Source of the DNA: a virus
Reading direction: 5' to 3' (one strand)
DNA: 26,877 nucleotides
IMG/VR virus record: IMGVR_UViG_3300031787_000700
Location: 1 to 26,877 of that record
Below are positions 15,141 through 25,000 of the stretch, one piece after another (within the stretch, counting starts at the first letter, position 1; each line of letters begins with the position of its first letter). The notes below the pieces were generated by a model. It was not told the origin of the DNA. It saw nothing but the letters and a program-made list of their open reading frames with translations, and searched no databases. Made by a program: the position numbers and the translations under genes.

Positions 15141-18100
15141 ATGGAACAATTTAAAGGTTTAAGTAGAGATACTACTAGAAGTAAAACTCCTGCAGGAATG
15201 TGGGAGTTTGCTCGTAATATATTATTAACAAAAGGATTTACTTCTGTATCTAATGAATATGGATTTATAGAACAAGTTGATATTCCTGGAGAAGTTATTG
15301 GAGTTATAAGTACAAATGAAGAAACTGTTATATTAAGTATAGATGGTGATTTTTCTTGTATTGGGTACTTTAATAATGAAGAATTAATATATATTCCTGT
15401 AATAAGAAGTATTTATCTTGGTTTTAAAATTAATCATCCTATTGAAGGAGTATTTTTTTATAATTTTAAACAAGAATTAATAATAGCTTTTTGTGATGGT
15501 GTAGCATTAGATAGTAATACTCCTAAATTAATTAATCTTAATAATTTAGGTTTTGAAGTAGATGTTAATTATGAATTAGTTAATCCAGATGATATAAATT
15601 TATTAAATTTATTTATTAATACAATAGAAGGTAATATAAGAATATCATATGGTACAAATAGTACTATTCCTATAGATATAGTTTATATTACTTTTTGTTA
15701 TGTATTACCGGATAATATATCTACTACTCCTTATTATCCTGTTCATCATATAGCTTATCCTACTTTTCAATGGAATGAAAAAAATAGAAGACCTGTAATT
15801 ATTAATTTAACTGAATTAGATAATAAATATGATCAACTTAAAATTGGATTAATTATTAATACTGATAATGGTTTAGTAGGATATGAAAGTTTTCCTATTA
15901 ATTATAATAATAGTCAATTAAATTATACTATATCTTCTTTAACTGATTTTACTATTACAACTTTAGATAATTTAATAGTACCTACTATATTTTATAATAG
16001 AGTTAAAACTATGACTACTCAAAATAATCAATTAGTTATAGGTAATATAGCAATAGAAGAAGAAATAAAAATACAAAAATATGTAAATAGATTAGAACTT
16101 AAATTACAATATATAATTGATGAAGAAGAAAAATTTACTCATCCCACTCTTTGTCCTGATGAAGTTTATGCTATTTATATACAACCTCAATGGTTAACTG
16201 GTGAATTTGGTAAAGCTTATCCTCTTATTGGTCCTGAACCTAATAATAATACTGAAAGAAATATATTAACTCAAACAGATTTAAATAATTTAGGTTTAAA
16301 TGAATTAGATGCTAATGAATATAAAAAATTTCATATTATTAATTCAGGAGATTGGGTATTACCTCCACCTTTTATATCTAATGGAGATAGTTCTCAAGTA
16401 GCTCTTAAATGGGGTTTTTGGGAAAATGAAGAAGTTTATCCTAATATAGAAGATTTTAATAGTACAATTGATTATAATAATAATCCTTTAGGAGGAACAG
16501 ATTTAAGAAATACTCCTATTAAATATTTTAGAGTTCCCGGATTAGATAATATTATTAAAAAAATACCTTGTCCTTTAGGACATACTCATAAAAATGATTT
16601 AAATAATTCTGTAACTTTTCAAGGTTATATTCCTAAATTTGGTGTATATTTAAATAATTTTAATACTGTTTTTCCTGAAAAAGTTAGAGAAAAAATGCAA
16701 GGATATAGATTATTAATAGTTAAAAGAAAACAAGGAAATAGATTAGTAGAAGATATACCTTTTATACATCATGGAGAAACAAGAACTATGGATATAGATG
16801 GTACTAATCGTGAATTTATTCATGCTAATTATGATAATCCTCAAGCAGATGGAGGACAATCTTTAAGACATATTTATATTCAACATGGTTTTTCAAAATT
16901 ATGGAGTTCTACATTATCTTATTATAAAAATACAATATCTGCTAAAATTATTAAAGCTAATTATGGAATAACTCATACAAGAGTAAGGAGTGGAAATGAT
17001 ATAGAAATAGAATTAGATGATAAAGGTACTTTTGAAAGTGTAAATTCTATTTCTAATTTTACCGGTTATTGTAAAATAAAAGAAACACAAAAATATGGAA
17101 TTATTAAAGATTTAATTTATGTTCCTGGTAATAATATTGCTGCTAAAACTCAATTTCTTGAAGAAGGTATATTTTTAAAAGCTAAAAATTATCTACAAAC
17201 AGATGATGGGGGTTACACAGATTTACCTGATGAAAAATGGAATCCTTTATTAATTTATAGTCCTAATGGTCTTAGTTCAAGAATTGATAATATAGAATTA
17301 TATAATAGTACTACTAGATTATATGAAGATTTTGATATAACTGAATCAGATGGTTGTTATAAAAAAACATTATCTGTTACTTTATTAAATTTACAAAAAA
17401 ATTTGTATAGTGGATTTAATCCAAAAGAATTTATATCTTTAGGAAGAGTTAATATTAATGAATCTAATAAAATATTATCAGATAATGGAGATATTTTTAC
17501 TAATAATATTATTAGGGTTCCTACTGGTATACTTTTAGGTACTTCTATATTTGGAAGAATAATATATAATGATTTATATATAAAAGGTATTTGGAATATT
17601 AATAATAATTCTAGTGTTTTTATAGAAAAAGATAGACCTTATAATCGAATTTATGAATTAGATGGAGATGGTAGTGAAAGTGGTTTAGTTAATACATTTG
17701 AATTTAATTTAAGTTTTTTTAATGAAGATGTTTTTAGAAGTTTAAATGATTTAATTGTTGCAATAGCTAATAATAGTTTAAAACCTTTTATTAATTATTT
17801 TCCTTTTAGAGTAGCAAGAACTCCTAAAATTCCTAATGAAAATTTACAAACTAATGTATTAAGAACTTTTAGAGCTAATGATTATTATGAAATGCTTAAT
17901 GATAGAGGAGAAATTATAGCAATAAGAGGTACTAATAAACAATTATTTATTCAACAAAAATATAGTTTATTTGTAGCTACTCTAAAAGATAAACTTAATA
18001 CAGATGGTACTAGTACTTATTTAGGAGAAGGAGATATATTTGATAGAACACCTGATGAAATTAAATTTAATACTAATAAAGGTTATATAGGATGTACTAA

Positions 18101-19535
18101 TCAATTTGCTTGTATTATTTGTCCTAGTGGTTATGTAGTTGTAGATCAAATTAAAGGTAAAATATTTTTAATAGGTGATGAATATACTGAAATTAGTAAA
18201 GCTAATATGATTAATTGGTTTGAAGCTAATTGGGATACTAAATTTTATTATATTTTAGATAGATTTAGTAAAAAACAAAGAGTTGATAATCCTTTTAATA
18301 GTATTGGTCATTTAGTAGGTTATGATGAAGATAATAATAGATTATTATTTACTAAAAAATATTATGAATTTAAATTTCCTGAATTAGTAGAAAATGATGA
18401 AGAAGTAGGACCTTTTACTTATACATTTGATGGAGAGTTTTATTATAATAAAACAAGTTTAGTTAATGGTATTCAAGTAAATGTAAATAATCAACCTTCA
18501 AATGGTAATACTACTTCTTTAAATTATAGAGATATTAATAATGTTCAATTATTTAATGTATCTTGTATATTTGTAAATACTGTAACAGACCCTAATCATG
18601 TTTTAATAGGTATTAATCGTTTTGCTACATTTGTTAATTATATATCTTATATAAATTTAAAATTAAGTGAAGCTAATTTAATAGAAGGTAAAGATTATTA
18701 TTTAACTATTAGTAATAATGGAGTAGATACTCCTTATTTTATATTAACTATTTTTAATAACACTGTATTAGTTTCTAATGATAATAATGTTACTGGTTTT
18801 ACTTTTAATTATCCTGTTATTGAAATACCTTTTCCAAAAAGACTAATATATAATGATGAACGTTATTTTATTAATAAAAGTAAAACTTTATCTTTTCAAT
18901 TAGATGATAAAGTATGGGTATGTGAACATGATTATTATCCTAATGCTTATTATTTTAATCAATTAGGTTTATTTAGTATTTATAATAACCCTACTTTTGA
19001 ATTAGATGAAGAAGGAGCTGTAATTAATATTAATTTTAATTTTAGTAATTATATACATAATCAAAAATCTGTTAATAGAGGATTATTTTATAATAAAAAT
19101 TATCAATCTTATATTGATTTAATATTTAATGGAAGATTAGATTTAAGTAAATTATATCAAGCTGTAACTTGGGAAAGTGTTGTTTATACAATAGAACAAG
19201 CTAGATTATATAATAATACTATTGATGCTATAATGATTTATAGTGATTATCAATGTAGTGGAGTTATTAATTTAGAACAATTTGTAAATTGTAGAAATGT
19301 AGAAGGTGTTTGGAATTTTAATGAATTTAGAGATGTTGTAATTAATTCTAATTTCCCCATAGTTGATAGTGTTGGAGACTTAGTTGAAAATAATGTAAAT
19401 TTTAACAAAAGTTTTTTTGATAAGTCAAAATTTATTGGTACATTTGTAGTTATACGCCTAATTATGTTTAATAATAATACTAATGATGTATATATTAATC
19501 AAGTTAATGTAAAAAGTAGAATTTCTAAAAGATAA
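15141..19535 (+). CDS. Muzzle / tail stabilisation protein (crAss-like)
   Basis: A 1464-residue protein that should form the distal tail knob. The N-terminus (EQFKGLSRDTTRSKTPAGMW, then EFARNILLTKG) is the pattern I know from the very large stabilisation proteins of crAss-like phages, called muzzle in structural work. The sequence is beta-rich throughout with many Asn, Tyr and Gly-Asp turns, consistent with propeller and sandwich domains; no signal peptide or membrane segment is seen. It lies between ring proteins and internal cargo proteins, as expected. By analogy it closes the tail channel and binds other tail parts. The start is the first ATG after a 12-base gap. A 7-bp stem near its start (15184-15209) and a copy of the C-run element near its end (19352) lie within the gene. 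Confidence 0.85.
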   Translation: MEQFKGLSRDTTRSKTPAGMWEFARNILLTKGFTSVSNEYGFIEQVDIPGEVIGVISTNEETVILSIDGDFSCIGYFNNEELIYIPVIRSIYLGFKINHPIEGVFFYNFKQELIIAFCDGVALDSNTPKLINLNNLGFEVDVNYELVNPDDINLLNLFINTIEGNIRISYGTNSTIPIDIVYITFCYVLPDNISTTPYYPVHHIAYPTFQWNEKNRRPVIINLTELDNKYDQLKIGLIINTDNGLVGYESFPINYNNSQLNYTISSLTDFTITTLDNLIVPTIFYNRVKTMTTQNNQLVIGNIAIEEEIKIQKYVNRLELKLQYIIDEEEKFTHPTLCPDEVYAIYIQPQWLTGEFGKAYPLIGPEPNNNTERNILTQTDLNNLGLNELDANEYKKFHIINSGDWVLPPPFISNGDSSQVALKWGFWENEEVYPNIEDFNSTIDYNNNPLGGTDLRNTPIKYFRVPGLDNIIKKIPCPLGHTHKNDLNNSVTFQGYIPKFGVYLNNFNTVFPEKVREKMQGYRLLIVKRKQGNRLVEDIPFIHHGETRTMDIDGTNREFIHANYDNPQADGGQSLRHIYIQHGFSKLWSSTLSYYKNTISAKIIKANYGITHTRVRSGNDIEIELDDKGTFESVNSISNFTGYCKIKETQKYGIIKDLIYVPGNNIAAKTQFLEEGIFLKAKNYLQTDDGGYTDLPDEKWNPLLIYSPNGLSSRIDNIELYNSTTRLYEDFDITESDGCYKKTLSVTLLNLQKNLYSGFNPKEFISLGRVNINESNKILSDNGDIFTNNIIRVPTGILLGTSIFGRIIYNDLYIKGIWNINNNSSVFIEKDRPYNRIYELDGDGSESGLVNTFEFNLSFFNEDVFRSLNDLIVAIANNSLKPFINYFPFRVARTPKIPNENLQTNVLRTFRANDYYEMLNDRGEIIAIRGTNKQLFIQQKYSLFVATLKDKLNTDGTSTYLGEGDIFDRTPDEIKFNTNKGYIGCTNQFACIICPSGYVVVDQIKGKIFLIGDEYTEISKANMINWFEANWDTKFYYILDRFSKKQRVDNPFNSIGHLVGYDEDNNRLLFTKKYYEFKFPELVENDEEVGPFTYTFDGEFYYNKTSLVNGIQVNVNNQPSNGNTTSLNYRDINNVQLFNVSCIFVNTVTDPNHVLIGINRFATFVNYISYINLKLSEANLIEGKDYYLTISNNGVDTPYFILTIFNNTVLVSNDNNVTGFTFNYPVIEIPFPKRLIYNDERYFINKSKTLSFQLDDKVWVCEHDYYPNAYYFNQLGLFSIYNNPTFELDEEGAVININFNFSNYIHNQKSVNRGLFYNKNYQSYIDLIFNGRLDLSKLYQAVTWESVVYTIEQARLYNNTIDAIMIYSDYQCSGVINLEQFVNCRNVEGVWNFNEFRDVVINSNFPIVDSVGDLVENNVNFNKSFFDKSKFIGTFVVIRLIMFNNNTNDVYINQVNVKSRISKR
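15184..15209 (+). other. Hairpin near the start of the muzzle gene
   Basis: AAACTCC at 15184-15190 pairs with GGAGTTT at 15203-15209 around a 12-base loop holding the palindrome CCTGCAGG in part. GAG is used in place of the usual GAA. No T tract beyond three bases. Confidence 0.45.
19352..19382 (+). repeat. C-run element, copy 4 (+)
   Basis: TTTCCCCATAGTTGATAGTG, followed by TTGGAGACTTAG. It matches copy 5 over about 30 bases although copy 5 is on the other strand of a different gene. It encodes Phe-Pro-Ile-Val-Asp. Confidence 0.72.
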
Positions 19536-19538
19536 AAT

Positions 19539-21992
19539 ATGCAACAACCTGATAAAAATAAAAGTAAAATTAAACCAGTAACTAGAGGAGATAGTTTAGT
19601 TGTTTATAATAGTACAGTTAAATTTGAGAATAAACTTAAAGAATTAAAATATAAAAAAACTAGTTCTTTTAAATCAGATATTAATAATAATTCTCAATTA
19701 TATGGTAATATATATTCTTTTAATAATAATGATATTAAAATAAATCCTAATTATGTTGATTTAGAAGAATTAAAAAAAAATATATATAAAGATAGTAAAG
19801 GAGATATTTATTTAAAACCTACAGTACCTCGTAAAGGTACTACTAATTATGGTAATATTAATGTAAATAATAAACCTGTTTTAAAAAAAATAGATGATAA
19901 TCGATATTTAACTATTGAAGATTTAGCTTATATAGGTTATAATACTGATTTACCTAATATTATATTAGATAAAAGAATTAAGCCTCAAAAAATAGAAGGA
20001 TATGATTTAAATGATGGAAATAAAAGAGATGTTATAAGTTTTAGTAAATATGATAAACTAGCTGTTAAACCTTTTGATTTATTAACAGAAAAAGAAAAAG
20101 TTAAAAGAGTAGAAGAATATGGTACTGATGGAGTTCCTCAAAGTTATTTGAATAAAACTAAAAATAATACAAGTACAAATACAAATACTACTAATAAACC
20201 ATATACTAATAAACCAACTGCTACATATAGTACTAAACCAACTGCTACATATAGTAAACCTAGAGAAAAAGTTGAAGCTATTAAACCTTTACCTAGTGCA
20301 TCTATAAAGACTGGTAGTAATACTTTATATTCTGATGTTAAGGTTATTCGTAAAGCTAGAACCCCTAAAGCTTATAAAGTAGAAACTAGTGGAGGTAGTA
20401 AATCTAACAAATGGAGAACAACACAAACTGTTAGTACTCCTGATAATATAGGAGCTAATGATGGAGATACAAGAAAAATAGTTCCTCTTTTTGGTGATGG
20501 TGGTAAAATTAATACAATAAATGTTATGAGAAAACCAAGATTAAATAGTAGAAAAAGATATATTTCTCCTGCTGTAATTGGTGCAGGAGTTAATGTAGGA
20601 ATGGGATTAATTCAAGGAGCATTACAAAGAGGTGCTCCTATTAAAGCTAGAAGTAATGCTTTAAATCAAATGTGGAAAGAAAAATCTGTTAGTGATGCTC
20701 AAAGTTTTGATGATTATACTAAAAATATTGATGATGTTATTGATTATTATGCTGATGGTGGTAAACTTCCAACATTATCATCTATGGGGAAATATAACAC
20801 AACAGGAGGTAAATTAAAACCTATTGCTGATGGAGTTGTTGAAGTACAAGGTAATAAACATGGAGAAAAAACTATTGATAATTCTTATGGAGTTACTTTA
20901 CATAAAGGTAATCAACCAATTGCTGAAGTAGAAGATAAAGAAGTTATGGTAGAACAACCTGATGGTGATATGGTTTTTAGTGCAAGATTAAAAGATGAAA
21001 AAGGTGTATCATTTGCTAATAGAATGAAACAATTAGCTAAAAAACGTAATAAATTAGAAAAAGATTTAGATAAAAATTATGATACTAAATCTCGTAATAG
21101 TATTGAACGTAAATTAGCAGGTCTTAATATGGCTGAAGAAGTTCTTAAAATTAAACAAGAAGAAGTTAAATTTGAAGAAGGTCAAGCTGAATTAGATAAA
21201 CTAGCTAATGGTGGTAAAATTCCTAAATATGCTAATGGTACTATGAATTTAGGAGATACAGATAATTATTTATCTAAAAATAATAAACAAATGTGGAAAG
21301 ATATATTACCTACTTTAGCTGATAATGCAGGTAATATGTTATTAACTCTTAATACTCCTAAATTAGCTAAACCTATTAGAAAAAGTGCAGTTAATTTAAA
21401 TACTAACTATAATATTAATCCTCAATTATCAGAAGTTAAAAATGAAATAAATGCTATTACAGATAATATTTATAAAAATACATCTAATAGTAATATAGCA
21501 AGAGCTAATATATCTTCTGCTAGATTAAGAGGTTTACAACAGACTAATAATATATTAGGACAAAAAGAAAATATTGAAAATCAATTAAAGAATCAAAATA
21601 AATTAAATAAACAACAAGTAGAACATATTAATATTGATGCAGATAATAATAATAATATGTTAGAATTTACTAGAGCTAATGATATTCATAGTAGAATTTC
21701 TGCAAATTTAGCAGATATGAGTAGTGATTTTAAAGAAGGACAAACTAGAAGAGATTATAATGCATATTATGATGAATCTATGTTATTAGAATTACTTGAT
21801 GACCCTACTGGTGTTAAAGCTAGACATCTTATGAATAATCCTTATTTAAAAGCTAAATATGGTAAATATTTTACAAAACCTAGTAATACTGTTAATCCTA
21901 GACGTAAAAGAATAGATACTAATTTTAATAATAATAATACTGTTATTGGTACTACTTATTTACCTAGAAGAATTGATGCTAATTTTAATTAA
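19539..21992 (+). CDS. Internal virion (cargo-type) protein with GGK motifs
   Basis: An 817-residue protein starting three bases after the muzzle stop. The N-terminal third is basic and disordered, with a Thr/Asn/Pro linker holding a tandem repeat (KPTATYST, about 225-240). Three (D/N)GGK(I/L) motifs follow at 320, 406 and 557, plus a related TGGKL at 422. Residues about 429-484 form a small beta domain containing GNQPIAEVEDKEVMV and VFSARL, a pattern I know from large virion proteins of Bacteroidota phages where Gly-Gly motifs precede an acidic beta unit. A coiled coil (about 495-555) and a helical C-terminus follow. In crAss-like phages proteins at this place are packed inside the particle and probably ejected with the DNA. 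The cargo role is inferred from position and composition. No enzyme is recognised. Confidence 0.78.
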   Translation: MQQPDKNKSKIKPVTRGDSLVVYNSTVKFENKLKELKYKKTSSFKSDINNNSQLYGNIYSFNNNDIKINPNYVDLEELKKNIYKDSKGDIYLKPTVPRKGTTNYGNINVNNKPVLKKIDDNRYLTIEDLAYIGYNTDLPNIILDKRIKPQKIEGYDLNDGNKRDVISFSKYDKLAVKPFDLLTEKEKVKRVEEYGTDGVPQSYLNKTKNNTSTNTNTTNKPYTNKPTATYSTKPTATYSKPREKVEAIKPLPSASIKTGSNTLYSDVKVIRKARTPKAYKVETSGGSKSNKWRTTQTVSTPDNIGANDGDTRKIVPLFGDGGKINTINVMRKPRLNSRKRYISPAVIGAGVNVGMGLIQGALQRGAPIKARSNALNQMWKEKSVSDAQSFDDYTKNIDDVIDYYADGGKLPTLSSMGKYNTTGGKLKPIADGVVEVQGNKHGEKTIDNSYGVTLHKGNQPIAEVEDKEVMVEQPDGDMVFSARLKDEKGVSFANRMKQLAKKRNKLEKDLDKNYDTKSRNSIERKLAGLNMAEEVLKIKQEEVKFEEGQAELDKLANGGKIPKYANGTMNLGDTDNYLSKNNKQMWKDILPTLADNAGNMLLTLNTPKLAKPIRKSAVNLNTNYNINPQLSEVKNEINAITDNIYKNTSNSNIARANISSARLRGLQQTNNILGQKENIENQLKNQNKLNKQQVEHINIDADNNNNMLEFTRANDIHSRISANLADMSSDFKEGQTRRDYNAYYDESMLLELLDDPTGVKARHLMNNPYLKAKYGKYFTKPSNTVNPRRKRIDTNFNNNNTVIGTTYLPRRIDANFN
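19823..19841 (+). other. Short hairpin in the cargo-type gene
   Basis: AGTACCT at 19823-19829 pairs with AGGTACT at 19835-19841 across a 5-base loop. The stem is short and lacks a T tract, so it may be chance. Confidence 0.35.
20211..20256 (+). repeat. 24-base tandem repeat in linker
   Basis: AAACCAACTGCTACATATAG plus TACT, at 20211-20234, is repeated at 20235-20256 (last copy two bases short), giving Lys-Pro-Thr-Ala-Thr-Tyr-Ser-Thr twice in a low-complexity linker. Confidence 0.85.
20781..20796 (-). repeat. C-run element, copy 5 (-)
   Basis: On the minus strand this reads TATTTCCCCATAGATGATAA, with TGTTGG following (down to about 20765). The gene is on the plus strand, so here the element is antisense and encodes Ser-Ser-Met-Gly-Lys. 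Confidence 0.72.
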
Positions 21993-22001
21993 TATATAAT
22001 T

Positions 22002-25000
22002 ATGTTACAACCTCAAAGAAGTAAATTATTAGGGGATTTATATTATGATAATACTCCTAGACCTTTTGTTCCTCCTCCAATAGAAGAACGTAAAGCATTT
22101 TTTAAACAAAAAGAAGATGATTATCTTTTTGCTAAAGATTCAAAAAATGAATTAGAAAATATATTAAAAACAATGCCATATTTAGAGTCCAATACGGACT
22201 CTAAATCTGTTTATGATGATATGATTAGAAAATCTAATAATGTATTATCTAAAATAAATGCAGATAATTATGAAGATAATGTATTAAATGTTAAACAGTT
22301 AGCTCATGATATTTATAATAAATTTGGTGGTTATGAATTAGTAACAGAAGCACAACAAATGTCAGATTTAGATGCTCAAATAGATGAAGCTATTAAAGAC
22401 CCTGAAAGAGCTAATTGGACTAAACAACAAAATAGATTAAATCATAAAGGAATAAGATTTAATGAAGATGGTACTATTACTAGACCTAAAGTAAGTGGAA
22501 GACCTATTATTAAAGATGTTAATGTACAAGAAAAATTGTTAAAATTAATGGATGATTGGAAAGCTGATGGTTATGTTGTTACAGACCCAACTACAGGTAA
22601 ATTAATTGTTAATAGAGAAATACCAGGATATTTAGGTTTTAAAAAAGGAGAAGTTGTTACAGAAGATGAATTAGCACAAGCAGGTATGGCTTATATGGAA
22701 GCTGATTTAGAAACTAAACAATATTTAGATGAATATGCTCAATTTAAAGCTTCTCAAATTCCTCCTACTGCTGAAAATCTTAATAGAATTTTAAGTCCTA
22801 CTGTAAAAGAAGCAGTGTTTGGTAATAGTAATATTAGTGATGGAGAAATACAAGCTAAAATAGATAATGGTGAAATAAATCCTTCTGATTTTATTAATCA
22901 ATATATTAAACAAACTGAAAAAGTTAAAGCTTTAGAAGCTCCTGTTGCTAAATATGGTTATAGAAAAGAAGAACTTACTACATTAGAAGATAAGTTATTA
23001 ATGGAAGCTTTAAAAACTAGTGCTTCTAATAATGCTGCTAAAACACAAGAAGAAAGTAATGTTGCAATTAGTGTTGAGCCTTTTAAAGTTAAACCTAATT
23101 ATAATACTATTGATATTAATAATATTAATACTCAAAAGAAACAATTATCTGATGAAAGATTAAAAGTTCAAGCTGAAATAGCTTCTTATAATTTACAACT
23201 TAATGAAGGTAAAGGTATAAGTCCTCAACAGTTAGATTTAATGAATAAACAAGTAACTGAATTAGATAATAAAATTGCTGCTTTTGAAGAACAAGAAAGA
23301 ATTATTAATAAACAATTTGAAGATTTAGCTAAAAAATCTAATGTTGGATTAACTGAAACTTATAATAAATATTATAATGAATCTGTAAATGAAACTATTA
23401 AAACTAATAAAGAAATATTAAATAATGATAGAGATTCTTTAATAGATGTAACATCTTTATATAACAAAGAAAATAACACATTATTTAATAAAAAATTACC
23501 TGATGGAACTGGTAAAATGAGAAGTAGTTATGATAATGATATTATTATAAAAGATGGTAAATATTATTTAAGACCTTCTGAAATAGGTTATGATAAAGAT
23601 TTATTAGATATTTTAGAAGATTATGCTTTTAATTCTAGTGGTAATATTAATAATACTATAGTTAAAAGTTCTGCTAGTTTTTATGATACTCCTGAAGAAG
23701 AAGAATTTAAATCTATGGCTGTACAAGCATATGCTAATAATGAATCTTCTACAAATTTTGGTGTTCCTAAATCTTTTTATAAAGATTATAAAAATAAATT
23801 ATTATTTTCAGGTGCTTTATTAAATGCAGTAGATAAAGTTAAAAAACAACATGGTAGTATTGATGAAATAGGTGGTTTAAATGGTACTCAAGATATGAAT
23901 TACTTTATGGTTGAAGGAGAAACTACTAAAAATACTTCTAAACAATATGTTAGTATGAGAAGTATACTTAACCAATCTTTTAAAAAGACACCTCAACAAT
24001 ATGAAGTTGATGGTAGAAGTATAGCAGATATATTAGTTAATGATTATGGTTTACCTGATATTAGTGATAAATATATTGATTGGGATAAAACTTCTGCTGA
24101 ATATTTAATTCAAAGAGATAGAGTTAATGGAACTCAATATGGATTAGATATTAAATTAACTAAAGAAGGTAAAGAAAAATTAGATAGTCTTTGGTTTACT
24201 AATGCTACAATGGATAAAAATGCTAATAGTATTAAATTAATAGCAAATAATCCTACTAAAAATAAACCTGAAGAAGATGCTAAAATTAGAGATTTAATGT
24301 TTAGTTTATATGCAGAAGTTGCCGATACTAGTACTTATTATAAAGAATCTCTTGCTAAAGATATGGGAGAACTTTATTTTAATACTAAACCTGAAGGAGA
24401 AAAATTAGATAATTTAAATCTTTATGTATTACCTAATGGAGAAGAAGCTAAATTAAAAATTAATGAAGGTACTTCTAATGAAGAACAATTAAATATTAAA
24501 AGTATTGCTCGTTCTACTAGACAAAGTAATATTAGAAATGTTGATTATGAAGTTAGTAGATTTAGAAATAATACTAGGCAAATATTTGCAACTGATAATA
24601 AAGGTAATACTGGTTGGATTAGTGATACTGAAGTTGGTGTAGATAAAAATTATAATTCTGTTTATTTTAAAACTCCTTCTGATATTAAACAAGTATTAGG
24701 TGCTACATTATTAGCTTCTGATTATAAAAAATATAAAACAGCAGATGCAGTTAATCCTTATGCTGATTATTTAGAATCTTTAAAAACTAATGGTTATACT
24801 CAAACTAGTAATGCTAGTGTACAAAGAACTGATTATAATAGTTATTTAAATAATTTAAAAAATATTTACAATAATAATTCTTATAATATTAATATAACTA
24901 ATACAACAGGTAATAAAGTTACTATAGAATCTAAAGTTCCGGCAGAAGATTTATATGATTTAAGAACTAAACATAAAAGTAAAGTTTCTAATTTTGTTTC

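Noticed and set aside
24489-24692. Minus-strand open frame opposite the M15-containing gene
   Set aside because: Ile/Ser/Thr-rich translation typical of antisense reading of A/T-rich codons; no independent support.
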